Shown here in pieces: positions 51,575 to 63,900 of a DNA stretch of 64,000 nt; positions within the stretch are counted from its first letter, which is position 1, and the number at the start of each line of letters is the position of its first letter. Source of the stretch: Ramlibacter sp. WS9 (lineage in GTDB: Bacteria > Pseudomonadota > Gammaproteobacteria > Burkholderiales > Burkholderiaceae_C); assembly GCF_003797765.1 (NCBI RefSeq), contig NZ_RKMB01000018.1, positions 62,001-126,000 of the forward strand. Direction: 5' to 3'. A program made the translations under genes and the position numbers. The notes beneath the pieces were generated by a model. That model saw only the letters and a list, made by a program, of their open reading frames with translations. It was not told where the DNA came from and did not search any database.

Positions 51575-51829
51575 GCAACGCCGTGCATGGCCGGGCCGCG
51601 GCGCGAATAAAGCCCAGGCGCCCGCGGTGGACGGTCTTGCGGCCCAGCGTCGCTTGCGACGCGACCGTCTCATGCTCGCGGCACTTGTTTGAACCGCGCA
51701 AGGCGCGGTGAGTTGGGCCGCGCGGGCCGCAAGACCGTTCGGCGCGGGGACTCCGGCAGGAGCTTGCGAAAGCAAGCGTTGCCGGACGCCGTAGCCATCG
51801 CGCCGCGGCCCGGCCATGCACGGCGTTGC
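51575..51829. repeat. Type A terminal-inverted-repeat element, copy 2 (inverted)
   Basis: 255 bp bounded by 32-bp inverted repeats (51575-51606 and 51798-51829), near-identical to the reverse complement of 39188-39444. A 95-bp spacer (51480-51574) separates it from the type B copy; read in reverse it resembles the spacer at 39445-39537. Together with the type B copy it fills the 716-bp gap between the glyoxalase-fold gene and the AraC gene. Confidence 0.87.
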
Positions 51830-51886
51830 CGCCCCGGTCGTCGAATGCCACAAGTGCGGCCTCGGAGAACTGAGGAGGCAGCAGGG

Positions 51887-52954
51887 CTACCCCGGCTCGT
51901 CGCTCGAAGCAAGGCGGTTTCGAAATTCGGCGGGAGACGTTCCCGTCCACGCCTTGAAGGCGCGCAGGAAGCTCTTCTCGTTCATGAACCCCGTGGCGGC
52001 CGCGACCTGTTTGACCGGCTTGTTGCTGCGATAGAGCAAGTCCTTCGCGCGCTCGCAGCGCACCTCGTCTTTCAGCTGTTGCAGGCTGGCGCCTTCCTCT
52101 TTCAGCTGGCGATGCAGCGTGCGCGACGACATGTGCAGCAGCTCGGCCAAGCCGTCGGCGCTGTGCGCCTGCTCGGGGTGGGCGGCCAGCGCCTGGCGCA
52201 CCTGCTGCACGAGCAGGCGGTCGCGGCGGTATTGCAGCACGGTGAGCGGCAGCGCGCGCTGCAGCATTTGCCGCAGGGCCTTCTCGTCACGCCGCAGCGG
52301 CAAGGCCAGGTAGCGGGCGTCGAACTGGATGGAGGCACGAGCTGCGTCGAACTTGAGCGGACCGCCGGGAAACATGTGGCGGAATGCCTCCGCATGCGCG
52401 GGCGCGGAAAAAGGAAAAGTGGCGCCCTGCAGGCCGATGCGCGAATCGACATACCAGCAGGCCAGGCCGTGGATATTGCGCAGCACGTGCACCAGGCTGA
52501 ACTCGCGCACGCCGGGGCCACGGGCGCGCATGTCGGTGTGTTCCTCGATCGCAATGGCCGCGCCGGCGTTGTTCTCCACCAGGCTGAGGCGGATGTCGTC
52601 CACCAGCAGGGCGTGGTGCCGGCACCAGCGCTTGAGCGCCACGCGCAGGTCGGGCGCCGTGAGCGAGGCGCGCGCCAGCATGCCGTAGCTCCCCCAAGGC
52701 AGCTTGCGCGAAAACGCACCCACGCCTTCGTCGTCCAGCTCCTGCATGGCGGCGCCGGACAGCACTTCCATTTGGTGAGCCGTGATGCGCGCGTCGGCTT
52801 GGTGAAGCTTAGCTGGCGTGATCTGTGCCAGCTTGAGCGCCTCGGCCGGATCCTGGCCATAGCGCTCGTAGGCCGCCACGATCACCCGGGCGAAGGCCAT
52901 GGGCGTGGCAGCAGTGGCTTGGACGCGTGGGCGACTGGACGAAGCGGAAGGCAT
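51887..52954 (-). CDS. AraC-family regulator, likely of the liu operon
   Basis: 355 residues from MPSASSSRP at 52954. N-terminal arabinose_bd/OruR-type domain (about 20-210) and a C-terminal double HTH (about 245-345, SADGLAELLHMSSRTLHRQL and VKQVAAATGFMNEKSFLRAF). It is divergent from the carboxylase beta gene with 157 bp between them, so control of the leucine/isovalerate operon is likely. In Pseudomonas the equivalent regulator LiuR is a MerR protein, so the control logic differs here. Confidence 0.9.
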   Translation of the reverse strand: MPSASSSRPRVQATAATPMAFARVIVAAYERYGQDPAEALKLAQITPAKLHQADARITAHQMEVLSGAAMQELDDEGVGAFSRKLPWGSYGMLARASLTAPDLRVALKRWCRHHALLVDDIRLSLVENNAGAAIAIEEHTDMRARGPGVREFSLVHVLRNIHGLACWYVDSRIGLQGATFPFSAPAHAEAFRHMFPGGPLKFDAARASIQFDARYLALPLRRDEKALRQMLQRALPLTVLQYRRDRLLVQQVRQALAAHPEQAHSADGLAELLHMSSRTLHRQLKEEGASLQQLKDEVRCERAKDLLYRSNKPVKQVAAATGFMNEKSFLRAFKAWTGTSPAEFRNRLASSDEPG

Positions 52955-53072
52955 GGCGTGAGTCTGCAGTAAGGTGGCAGGATTTGCAACCTGGGCGTCC
53001 GCTCCTTCCCCCTCAGGGAGAGCGCTGAGAAGGGGGTAGCGCGCTACCATGGGCGCGAAGCCCTCACCCTCG

Positions 53073-53093
53073 CCCTCTCCCAGAGGGAGAGGG
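53073..53093. repeat. CCCTCTCCC palindromic repeat in the liu promoter region
   Basis: CCCTCTCCC-AGA-GGGAGAGGG, a 9-bp perfect stem of a type dispersed in many proteobacterial genomes, ending 18 bp before the liuB start codon; it could affect the 5' leader. Confidence 0.7.
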
Positions 53094-53111
53094 GATAAAA
53101 CCGAGACAAAT

Positions 53112-54734
<1,623 letters not shown>

Positions 54735-54745
54735 AAGAAGGGCGC

Positions 54746-55879
54746 ATGGAAAGCATCTACACCACCCCCGACCACGAACTGCTGCGCGACCAGGTCGCGA
54801 AGTTCATCGCGCGCGAGGTCGAGCCGCACGCGGCTGCTTGGGAAGAGCAGGGCTTCGTGCCGCGCGACGTGCTGCGCCGCATGGGGCAGGCCGGCCTGTT
54901 CGGGCTGATGTATGAGGATGCATACGGCGGCGCCGAGGCCGATGCACTGACTAACCTGGTGTTCGCCGAGGCGTTGTCGCAATCGACTTTCGCCGGCTTC
55001 ATCATCACCGTGCTGGTCCACACCGACATGGCCAGCCCGCACTTGCATCACGCGGGCAGTGCGGCACAGAAAGAAAAATACTTGCGCCGTGTGATCGCCG
55101 GTGAACTGATCACCGCCGTAGGCATCACCGAGCCCGGCGCCGGTTCCGATGTGACGGGCATCCGCACGAGCGCCAGGCGCGACGGCGATGGCTGGGTGTT
55201 GAACGGCACCAAGATGTTCATCACGAACGGTGTGCACGCCGACCTGTATTTCATCGCCGCAAAGACTGGCACCGGCAAACGCGACATGTCGATGTTCATC
55301 GTCGAGAAGGGCACACCGGGCTTTTCGGTCGGCCGCGCGTTGAAGAAGACGGGTTGGCTCTCATCCGACACGGCCGAGCTGGTGCTGGACAACGTGCGCC
55401 TCCCCGCGGCCAATTTGCTGGGCGAGGAGGGCAAGGGCTTCTATTCGGTGATGAAGAACTTCCAGACAGAACGCATCGCGCTGGCCGCGATGGCGGTGGG
55501 CCACTGCCAGCAGGCGCTGAAGCTCACGCTGGACTACGTGCGGCAGCGCCAGGCCTTCGGAGGCCCGCTGTGGGATCAGCAGACGATCCGCCAGCGGCTG
55601 TCGATGGCCGATGCCAAGACCCGTGCCGCCCGGCAATTCATGTATCACTGTGCTTGGCGCGTGACGCAAAGGCACGACATCGTGCAGGATGTGTCGATGC
55701 TCAAGGCGTTGACCGGCGAGCTGGTCAATGAAGTGGTGCAGACCTGCCAGCAGTTCCATGGCGGCATGGGCTACATCCGCGAAACGGCCATCGAGCGGTT
55801 GTGGCGCGACGCGCGGGTGCTGGCCATCGGCGGCGGCGCCACCGAAGTGATGCTGGAAGAAGCGGCCAAGCGGTATTGA
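54746..55879 (+). CDS. Acyl-CoA dehydrogenase with helix-G catalytic Glu
   Basis: 377 residues from MESIYTTPD at 54746, 11 bp after liuB. Full ACAD fold: AVGITEPGAGSDVTGIRT (FAD and substrate loop), GWVLNGTKMFITNGVHAD and QQFHGGMGYIRETAIERLWRDAR. The usual C-terminal catalytic Glu (YEGT context) is Gly here (IGGGATE). Glu242 in FQTERIALAA sits where isovaleryl-CoA dehydrogenase and citronellyl-CoA dehydrogenase keep theirs. It is a candidate isovaleryl-CoA dehydrogenase (LiuA role) or a citronellyl-CoA-type enzyme. Confidence 0.88.
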   Translation: MESIYTTPDHELLRDQVAKFIAREVEPHAAAWEEQGFVPRDVLRRMGQAGLFGLMYEDAYGGAEADALTNLVFAEALSQSTFAGFIITVLVHTDMASPHLHHAGSAAQKEKYLRRVIAGELITAVGITEPGAGSDVTGIRTSARRDGDGWVLNGTKMFITNGVHADLYFIAAKTGTGKRDMSMFIVEKGTPGFSVGRALKKTGWLSSDTAELVLDNVRLPAANLLGEEGKGFYSVMKNFQTERIALAAMAVGHCQQALKLTLDYVRQRQAFGGPLWDQQTIRQRLSMADAKTRAARQFMYHCAWRVTQRHDIVQDVSMLKALTGELVNEVVQTCQQFHGGMGYIRETAIERLWRDARVLAIGGGATEVMLEEAAKRY

Positions 55880-55933
55880 TTTCGATGACTCCCTCCTAGA
55901 ATGAGAAACCAACTAACTACTGGAGGAGATGCC

Positions 55934-57115
55934 ATGGAGGGATTTGTCAGGGTGCTCGCGCTGCTCTCTTGTGTGGCGGCGACGGGGTGCGCTTCGGTCG
56001 CCGGGGGCAACGTGCAGAAGATTTACGTGCAGACCCAGGCGCAGGACGGTTCGGCCGTCAGCGGCGCCGATTGCGCGCTCAGCAACGACAAGGGTGTCTG
56101 GCGCATCAAGTCGCCGGGCGACACGTCGATCGTGCGCTCCAACAAGCCGATGGAGGTCAAGTGCGACAAGGCGCCGCTGCCGCAGGGCGTGGTGTCGGTC
56201 GAGTCGGGCACTCGCGCTGCGATGTTCGGCAACATCATCATCGGCGGCGTGGTCGGCGCGGTGATCGACCACAGCTCGGGCGCGGCCTACGAGTACCCGG
56301 AGATGGTGAAGGTGGTGATGGGGCAGATGGTGGCCCTGGCCTTCCCCCGGCCGCCCGGTCCGACGCACACGGATCCCAGCCGGCCACGCAACGTTCCGCA
56401 GCCTACGCCGGCACAGCTGGCCGAACCCACAGGTTCAGGCTTCGCGCGGATCGACGATGTCGACGTCGTGCCGCACCTGGGCCCGCAGGGCCGGCAGGCG
56501 TATCGCGACTGGATCACCCGGCCGGCGCCCAAGGCATTCGCGCTGGCGCCGGGTGGGGCGTACTTTCCGGCATATGGGCTGTCGCCCGCCGACACGACGC
56601 TGCCGAGCGATCCGGCCCAGCGAGCCATCGCGGGATGCTCGCGCGCCGGCAAGGTGAATTGCAAGATGTACGCCGTCAACAACACTGTGGTCTGGACGCG
56701 GGACGTCCCGCCCGCTCCCGTCGCGGTCGCAACGCCGGTGGCGCCTCCGGCCGTGCCGGCGCTGGTGCCCGTCGTGGCCCGGCCCGCCGATCTGGCGGCA
56801 CCCGCGTTGCCTCCGCTGCTGGCGAGTGGCTACGCCCGCGTCGACGACGTCGACGCCATTCCGTACATCTCGGATCGGGGACGCGATTCGTACCGCAATT
56901 GGCTGAGCCGGCCGACACCCCGAGCCTTCGCGTTGTCGTCGGAAGGCCACTTTGCGGCGACCTGGGGCATCCAGCCCGCGGACCCCGCCGCGCCGCGGGA
57001 TCCCAGCGACCGCGCGCTGTTCCTTTGCCAGCAGCGCAGCAAAGGCGTTCCGTGCAAGCTGTACGCGATCAACGGCGCTGTGGTGTGGACCAAGGAGTCC
57101 GGCCGTCCCGACTGA
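55934..57115 (+). CDS. Lipoprotein with two copies of an unnamed 85-90-residue module
   Basis: 393 residues. Lipoprotein signal (CVAATGC, Cys19), an N-terminal domain of about 110 residues including a hydrophobic GNIIIGGVVGAVIDHSSGAA stretch, then two tandem modules at about 168-256 and 298-387 joined by a Pro-Ala linker. Each module runs (I/V)DDVD...P, Y(R)xWxxRPxP(K/R)AFAL, Cys, CK(M/L)YA(V/I)N, VVWT. The same module ends the hydrolase encoded next. I know no function for it. It sits inside the liu gene group on the same strand. Confidence 0.8.
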   Translation: MEGFVRVLALLSCVAATGCASVAGGNVQKIYVQTQAQDGSAVSGADCALSNDKGVWRIKSPGDTSIVRSNKPMEVKCDKAPLPQGVVSVESGTRAAMFGNIIIGGVVGAVIDHSSGAAYEYPEMVKVVMGQMVALAFPRPPGPTHTDPSRPRNVPQPTPAQLAEPTGSGFARIDDVDVVPHLGPQGRQAYRDWITRPAPKAFALAPGGAYFPAYGLSPADTTLPSDPAQRAIAGCSRAGKVNCKMYAVNNTVVWTRDVPPAPVAVATPVAPPAVPALVPVVARPADLAAPALPPLLASGYARVDDVDAIPYISDRGRDSYRNWLSRPTPRAFALSSEGHFAATWGIQPADPAAPRDPSDRALFLCQQRSKGVPCKLYAINGAVVWTKESGRPD

Positions 57116-57127
57116 CCGTCACCTGCC

Positions 57128-58285
57128 ATGCACAAGCTGTTTCACCAACTCACAGGCGCGATCGTCGCTCTTGCCCTGTGCGCGATCGTTTCGCCCGCAG
57201 CCGCGCAGACGGCGGAGGTCGACGCTTCGTTGGGTGAAACCGTCCAGATGATCCCGAAGAAGGCCGGCTCCGTCACCTTCGAGCTGGAAACCACGATCTA
57301 CAAGCCCGACGGCGACGGCCCGTTCCCCATTGCGCTCATCAACCATGGCAAGTCGTTCGGCGACCCGCGGCTTCAGAAGCGCTACCGGCCGGCTGTCGCC
57401 GCGCGCTACTTCCTGGAGCGCGGCTATGCCGTGGTGGCGCCGATGCGCCAGGGATTTTCCCATTCGACGGGCAGTTACGTCGTCGGCGGATGCAATGTCG
57501 AACGCAACGGCCGCATGCAAGCGGAAGACGTGAAGGCCGTTCTCGACTACGTGGCCACCCAGCCGTGGGCGGACAAGGACCGCATCGTCGTTGTGGGCCA
57601 GTCCCATGGCGGGTGGACGACGCTCGCCTTCGGAACGCACAACTACCCCGGCGTCAAGGGGCTGGTCAACTTTGCCGGGGGTTTGCGGCAGCAGCAGTGC
57701 CCCAACTGGAAGGCCGCGCTGGCTGGCGGCGCGGGCCACTATGCGCGTGAAACCAAGGTGCCGTCGCTCTGGTTCTACGGCGACAACGACAGCGTCTTCG
57801 ATGCCGATACGTTCAAGCCCATGCTGGAGCAGTACGCGAACGCCGGCGGCAACGCCCGGATGATTGCCTTCGGAAAATTCGGCGCGGACGCGCACAGCCT
57901 GTTCGGCTCACGCGCCGGCGCACCGATCTGGCAGCCGGAAGTGAGCCGGTTTCTGGCCGTAGTCGGGATGCCGAGCGAGGTAAAACCCGCTTTCGCCAAG
58001 TACGCGCCCGCGCCTCTCACGCCGCAGCCGGCGCCCACCGGCTTTGCAGCCGCGGGCGACGAAACCAGCCTCCCGCACGTGCGCGAAAGCGGCCGCGCGG
58101 GGTACAAGATTTACCTCACCAAAACGTCGCCGCGTGCCTTCGCCATCGCGCGCGGCGGCTCGTGGGGCTGGGCCTCGGGTGGTGACGACCCCCTCAAGCG
58201 CGCCCTGGACAATTGCAATCGCAACGGCAGGGGCGAGTGCAAGCTTTATTCGGTGGACGACACCGTTGTGTGGAGTGCTCCATGA
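57128..58285 (+). CDS. Secreted alpha/beta-hydrolase with C-terminal module
   Basis: 385 residues. Signal peptide ends SPAAAQ. Dienelactone-hydrolase-like core: FPIALINHGKSFGDP, nucleophile Ser159 in VVGQSHGGW, Asp219/Asp221 in FYGDNDSVF and His256 in ADAHSLFG, so the triad is intact. Residues 306-385 are a third copy of the module found twice in the preceding lipoprotein (RAFAIARGGSWGWASGGDDP, CKLYSVDDTVVW). The start lies 12 bp after the lipoprotein stop and the end overlaps liuC by 4 bp. Confidence 0.85.
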   Translation: MHKLFHQLTGAIVALALCAIVSPAAAQTAEVDASLGETVQMIPKKAGSVTFELETTIYKPDGDGPFPIALINHGKSFGDPRLQKRYRPAVAARYFLERGYAVVAPMRQGFSHSTGSYVVGGCNVERNGRMQAEDVKAVLDYVATQPWADKDRIVVVGQSHGGWTTLAFGTHNYPGVKGLVNFAGGLRQQQCPNWKAALAGGAGHYARETKVPSLWFYGDNDSVFDADTFKPMLEQYANAGGNARMIAFGKFGADAHSLFGSRAGAPIWQPEVSRFLAVVGMPSEVKPAFAKYAPAPLTPQPAPTGFAAAGDETSLPHVRESGRAGYKIYLTKTSPRAFAIARGGSWGWASGGDDPLKRALDNCNRNGRGECKLYSVDDTVVWSAP

Positions 58286-59070
58286 CCCTTTCGATCGACA
58301 TCGCCCAGACGGGCCACATCGCCACCGTCATCCTCAACCGGCCGGAGGTTCGCAACGCCTTCAACGACGAGGTCATCGTTGAACTCGCCAGCGCGTTCAA
58401 CGAGCTGGGCACGCGCCCCGACGTCCGCTGCATCGTGCTCGCCGCCAGCGGTACCGCGTTCTGCGCCGGCGCCGATTTGAACTGGATGAAGCGCATGGCC
58501 GGCTACAGCCGCGACGAGAACCTGGCCGACGCCGCGGCGCTTGCGCGCATGCTCAACGTGATCTATCACTGCCCCAAGCCGACCATCGCGCGCATCCAGG
58601 GCGACGTGTATGCGGGCGGCACCGGCCTGGTGGCAGTGTGCGACATCGCAGTGTCGGTGGACGCGGCGCAGTACTGCCTGAGCGAAGTGAAGCTGGGCCT
58701 GATCCCCGCCACGATCAGCCCCTATGTGATCCGCGCCATGGGCGCGCGGGCCGCGCACCGCTACTTCCTCACGGCCGAACGCTTCAGCGCCGCCGAGGCA
58801 CTGCGCATTGGTTTCGTGCACGAGGTGGTGAAGGCCGACCAGCTGGATGCCAAGGTGGGCGAGATCGCGCAGGCACTGGTGCAGGCCGGTCCGGCGGCGG
58901 TGAAGGCGTGCAAGGCGCTGGTGCAGGACGTCGCCGAGAAGAACATCTCGCAGTTGCTGATCGACCGCACGGTGCAGGACATTGCCGACATCCGCGCCAG
59001 CGACGAAGGGCGCGAAGGCATCCAGGCCTTCCTGGGCAAGCGAAAACCAAACTGGCTGCCGAAAGACTGA
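58282..59070 (+). CDS. liuC: 3-Methylglutaconyl-CoA hydratase (enoyl-CoA hydratase family)
   Basis: 262 residues of the crotonase fold: ASGTAFCAGADLNWMKRM (oxyanion hole), IQGDVYAGGTGLVAVCDIAVS and SEVKLGLIPATISPYV, a signature shared with LiuC proteins. It hydrates methylglutaconyl-CoA, the product of the LiuB/LiuD carboxylase, to HMG-CoA. It overlaps the preceding hydrolase gene (ATGA), which ties those module proteins to the same transcript. Confidence 0.9.
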   Translation: MTLSIDIAQTGHIATVILNRPEVRNAFNDEVIVELASAFNELGTRPDVRCIVLAASGTAFCAGADLNWMKRMAGYSRDENLADAAALARMLNVIYHCPKPTIARIQGDVYAGGTGLVAVCDIAVSVDAAQYCLSEVKLGLIPATISPYVIRAMGARAAHRYFLTAERFSAAEALRIGFVHEVVKADQLDAKVGEIAQALVQAGPAAVKACKALVQDVAEKNISQLLIDRTVQDIADIRASDEGREGIQAFLGKRKPNWLPKD

Positions 59071-59073
59071 ACG

Positions 59074-59709
59074 ATGGACGCTCTCAAGCACCTCGTCGAC
59101 ACGCCCCAGCTTCTGGCGCTGGCGGCGGCGCTCGGCTGGGCCAGCGGCGTGCGCCTGTATGCGGCGGTGTTCCTGGTGGGCGCGGCCGGCTTCATGGGGT
59201 GGATCGACTTGCCGCAGGGGCTGAAGATATTGCAGCACCCCGGCGTGCTGGCGGCCAGTGGCTTCATGTTCTTCGTGGAGTTCTTCGCCGACAAGATCCC
59301 GCTGGTCGATTCGCTGTGGGACATGGTGCATACGGTGATCCGAATTCCCGCCGGCGCGGCCCTTGCCGCGGGGGCGCTCGGCGCCGACAGCCAGGCGATG
59401 GGCTGGGTCGCTGCGCTTCTCGGCGGAAGCCTGGCAGCCACGAGCCACGCCGCCAAGCTGACCACGCGCGCGGCCGTCAACACCTCGCCGGAGCCGTTCT
59501 CGAACATCGCCGTGTCGCTGTTCGAAGACGGGTTCGTCATCTTCATGCTGTGGCTCGCGGCCACGCACCCGGCGATCTTCGCCATCGCCCTGCTGCTGAC
59601 GCTCGCCGTTGCGGTGCTGCTGTTGATCGTGCTGGTGAAGTTCCTGCGCATCGTGCTGCGCAAGCTGAGTGAGTTTTTCGCGGGCCAACGCTCGCTACAA
59701 AAAGGTTAG
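59074..59709 (+). CDS. DUF4126 inner-membrane protein
   Basis: 211 residues, five to six TM helices: LAAALGWASGVRLYAAVFLVG, GVLAASGFMFFVEFFADKIP and VDSLWDMVHTVIRIPAGA are DUF4126 hallmarks. Function unknown. Three bases after liuC and three before liuD, so it is embedded in the operon; in many Burkholderiales it keeps this position, though a role in leucine catabolism has not been shown to my knowledge. Confidence 0.87.
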   Translation: MDALKHLVDTPQLLALAAALGWASGVRLYAAVFLVGAAGFMGWIDLPQGLKILQHPGVLAASGFMFFVEFFADKIPLVDSLWDMVHTVIRIPAGAALAAGALGADSQAMGWVAALLGGSLAATSHAAKLTTRAAVNTSPEPFSNIAVSLFEDGFVIFMLWLAATHPAIFAIALLLTLAVAVLLLIVLVKFLRIVLRKLSEFFAGQRSLQKG

Positions 59710-59712
59710 AAC

Positions 59713-61767
<2,055 letters not shown>

Positions 61768-61797
61768 AGTTGGGGCGAACCGAGCAAAATACCACCC

Positions 61798-62718
61798 ATG
61801 CATATCCTCTTTTGCGCAGACGGCACCAAGGCCGCGCCGTGGGTTGAAGCCCTGCGAGTGGCGCTGCCGCAGCACGACATCGAAGATTGGCAGCCCGGCG
61901 CACCGGCGGCGGACCATGCCGTGGTGTGGTCGCCTCCGCAGCAGTTCTTCGACGAGCAGCCGCGGCTCAAGGGCGTCTTCAACCTGGGCGCCGGCGTCGA
62001 CGCGCTGCTGAAACTGAGATTGCCGCCGCCGGCCACGGTCGTGCGCATCGACGACGGCGGCATGGCGGTGCAGATGGCGGAGTTCGTCTGCCACGCGCTC
62101 ATCCGCCATTTCCGCGAGCTGGATGCGTACGAGGATGACATCCAGCAAGGCAAGTGGTCGTACCGCAAGCCGCGCAGCCGCACCGATTTCACGGTCGGCA
62201 TCATGGGCCTGGGCGTGCTGGGGCAGCGTGTCGCGCAGGCGGTGCAGCACTTCGAGTTCCCGGTGCTGGGCTGGAGCCGCACGGCCAAGGAACTGCCCGG
62301 TGCGCGGTGCTTCACCGGCGCCGAACAGTTCGATGATTTTCTCGCCGCCACGCGCGTGCTGGTGTGCCTGCTGCCGCTCACGCCCGAGACCGAGGGCATC
62401 ATGAATGCGCGAACGCTGGCGCGGCTGCAGCCCGGCGGCTACGTGATCAACGTGGCGCGGGGCGGGCACCTGGTCGAGGAAGACCTTCTCCCATTGCTAG
62501 CCAACGGTCATCTGGCGGGTGCAACCCTGGACGTGTTCCGCACCGAGCCGCTGCCGGCCGGGCACCCGTTCCGCAACCACCCCAAGATCACCGTCACTCC
62601 CCATACTTCCGCACGCACGCTGCGCGAGGAAACGGTGGCCCAGATCGCCCGCAAGCTCACCGCCTTCGAGCGGGGAGAGCCCATCGCCGGTGTGGTTGAC
62701 CGCGAACGCGGATACTAA
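61798..62718 (+). CDS. ghrA: Glyoxylate/hydroxypyruvate reductase A-like
   Basis: 306 residues, a D-2-hydroxyacid dehydrogenase of the GhrA type. NAD-binding GLGVLGQRVAQAV (about 136-148), VNVARGGHLVEEDLL with the catalytic Arg region, and EPLPAGHPFRNHPKITVTPHTSA with the catalytic His. GhrA reduces glyoxylate and hydroxypyruvate with NADPH. It lies between liuD and liuE on the same strand with short gaps; a role in the leucine pathway is not obvious. Confidence 0.88.
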   Translation: MHILFCADGTKAAPWVEALRVALPQHDIEDWQPGAPAADHAVVWSPPQQFFDEQPRLKGVFNLGAGVDALLKLRLPPPATVVRIDDGGMAVQMAEFVCHALIRHFRELDAYEDDIQQGKWSYRKPRSRTDFTVGIMGLGVLGQRVAQAVQHFEFPVLGWSRTAKELPGARCFTGAEQFDDFLAATRVLVCLLPLTPETEGIMNARTLARLQPGGYVINVARGGHLVEEDLLPLLANGHLAGATLDVFRTEPLPAGHPFRNHPKITVTPHTSARTLREETVAQIARKLTAFERGEPIAGVVDRERGY

Positions 62719-62726
62719 GGAAGCCC

Positions 62727-63635
62727 ATGAAACTGCCCAGCAAAGTCAAACTCGTCGACGTCGGCCCGCGCGACGGTTTGCAGAACGAAAAACAACCGGT
62801 GCCGGCCGTAGTCAAGATCACGCTCGTGCACATGCTGCAGGACGCGGGACTGAAGGAGATCGAGGTCACCAGCTTCGTGTCGCCCAAGTGGGTGCCGCAG
62901 ATGGCTGACAACGCCGAGGTGATGGCGGGCATCCAGCGCAAGCCGGGCGTGCGCTACTCGGTGCTCACACCCAACATGAAGGGCTTCGAGGCGGCCGTTG
63001 CCAGCAAGCCCGACGAGATCGTGGTGTTCGGCGCTGCCAGCGAGGCGTTCAGCCAGAAGAACATCAACTGCTCGATCGAGGAAAGCATCGAGCGCTTCGC
63101 ACCCGTGGTGGAAGCCGCGCGGGCCAAGGGCATCTACACGCGCGGCGCCATCTCGTGCGCGGTGGGCTGTCCGTACGAAGGCGAAGTCGCGCCGGAGCGG
63201 GTGGAACTCGTGGCCAGACTGATGAAGCAGATCGGCGTCCAGCACATCGGCGTCGCCGACACGATCGGCGTCGGCACGCCGGTGAAGGTGCAGCGGGCGA
63301 TGGAAGCCGCGTTGAAGCACTACGACATCGACGACATCTCGGGCCACTTTCACGACACCTATGGCCAGGCACTGGGCAACACGCTTGCCACGCTGGAGAT
63401 GGGCATCTGGCAGTACGACACGTCGTCCGCCGGCCTGGGCGGGTGCCCGTACGCCAAGGGTGCGACCGGCAACGTCGCGACCGAAGACGTGGTCTACATG
63501 CTGCACGGCATGGGCATCGATACAGGCATTGACCTGGACAAGCTGATCGATGCGGGCAAGTACATCAGCGATTTCCTGCAGCGCAAACCGAATTCGCGTG
63601 CGGCGACGGCGATGTTGAACAAGCGGGCGGGCTGA
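62727..63635 (+). CDS. liuE: Hydroxymethylglutaryl-CoA lyase
   Basis: 302 residues of the DRE-TIM family: VDVGPRDGLQNE (metal and catalytic Asp/Arg), VTSFVSPKWVPQMAD, GHFHDTYGQALGN (metal histidines) and the signature GLGGCPYAKGATGNVATED with the active-site Cys. It splits HMG-CoA to acetoacetate and acetyl-CoA, completing the liu pathway. It starts 8 bp after ghrA and is the last gene before the repeat-filled end of the window. Confidence 0.95.
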   Translation: MKLPSKVKLVDVGPRDGLQNEKQPVPAVVKITLVHMLQDAGLKEIEVTSFVSPKWVPQMADNAEVMAGIQRKPGVRYSVLTPNMKGFEAAVASKPDEIVVFGAASEAFSQKNINCSIEESIERFAPVVEAARAKGIYTRGAISCAVGCPYEGEVAPERVELVARLMKQIGVQHIGVADTIGVGTPVKVQRAMEAALKHYDIDDISGHFHDTYGQALGNTLATLEMGIWQYDTSSAGLGGCPYAKGATGNVATEDVVYMLHGMGIDTGIDLDKLIDAGKYISDFLQRKPNSRAATAMLNKRAG

Positions 63636-63666
63636 AAGCAGCTACCACGTTCGTTGTTCCTCGCGT

Positions 63667-63900
63667 CGCGTCAGGCGGTACGCGGCAGGGACTCACACTG
63701 TGGCGGTCGCCGCTTCGCGCCGACTTCGCTGAGATTCTTGGCCCGGAGCCGGCGCCGTACAACTCACAGAGCGCCTAAGGCCGCTCTGTTCGGACAGGTC
63801 CGGCGAGTCAGTTAACGAAGCGCGCTGTGAGCGCGCCCGGCCCCGGTCCAAGAATCTCAGCCGCCACAGAGATCGGCCCTGCCGCGTACCGCCTGACGCG
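63667..63900. repeat. Long copy of the GCGTCAGGCGGTA palindromic element
   Basis: 234 bp bounded by 24-bp perfect inverted repeats (63667-63690 and 63877-63900), with a nested pair GAGATTCTTGG/CCAAGAATCTC (63731-63741 and 63848-63858). The left part matches the reverse complement of the short copy at 31096-31190. The final bases of the window (CCCTGAGCGGCAGG) resemble the sequence leading into the 31096 copy, so another unit may begin at the edge. No gene in 63636-64000. Confidence 0.85.

Noticed and set aside
51170..51886. Open frames in the 51.2-51.9 kb gap
   Set aside because: They are translations of the same inverted-repeat elements, in mirror image on both strands.
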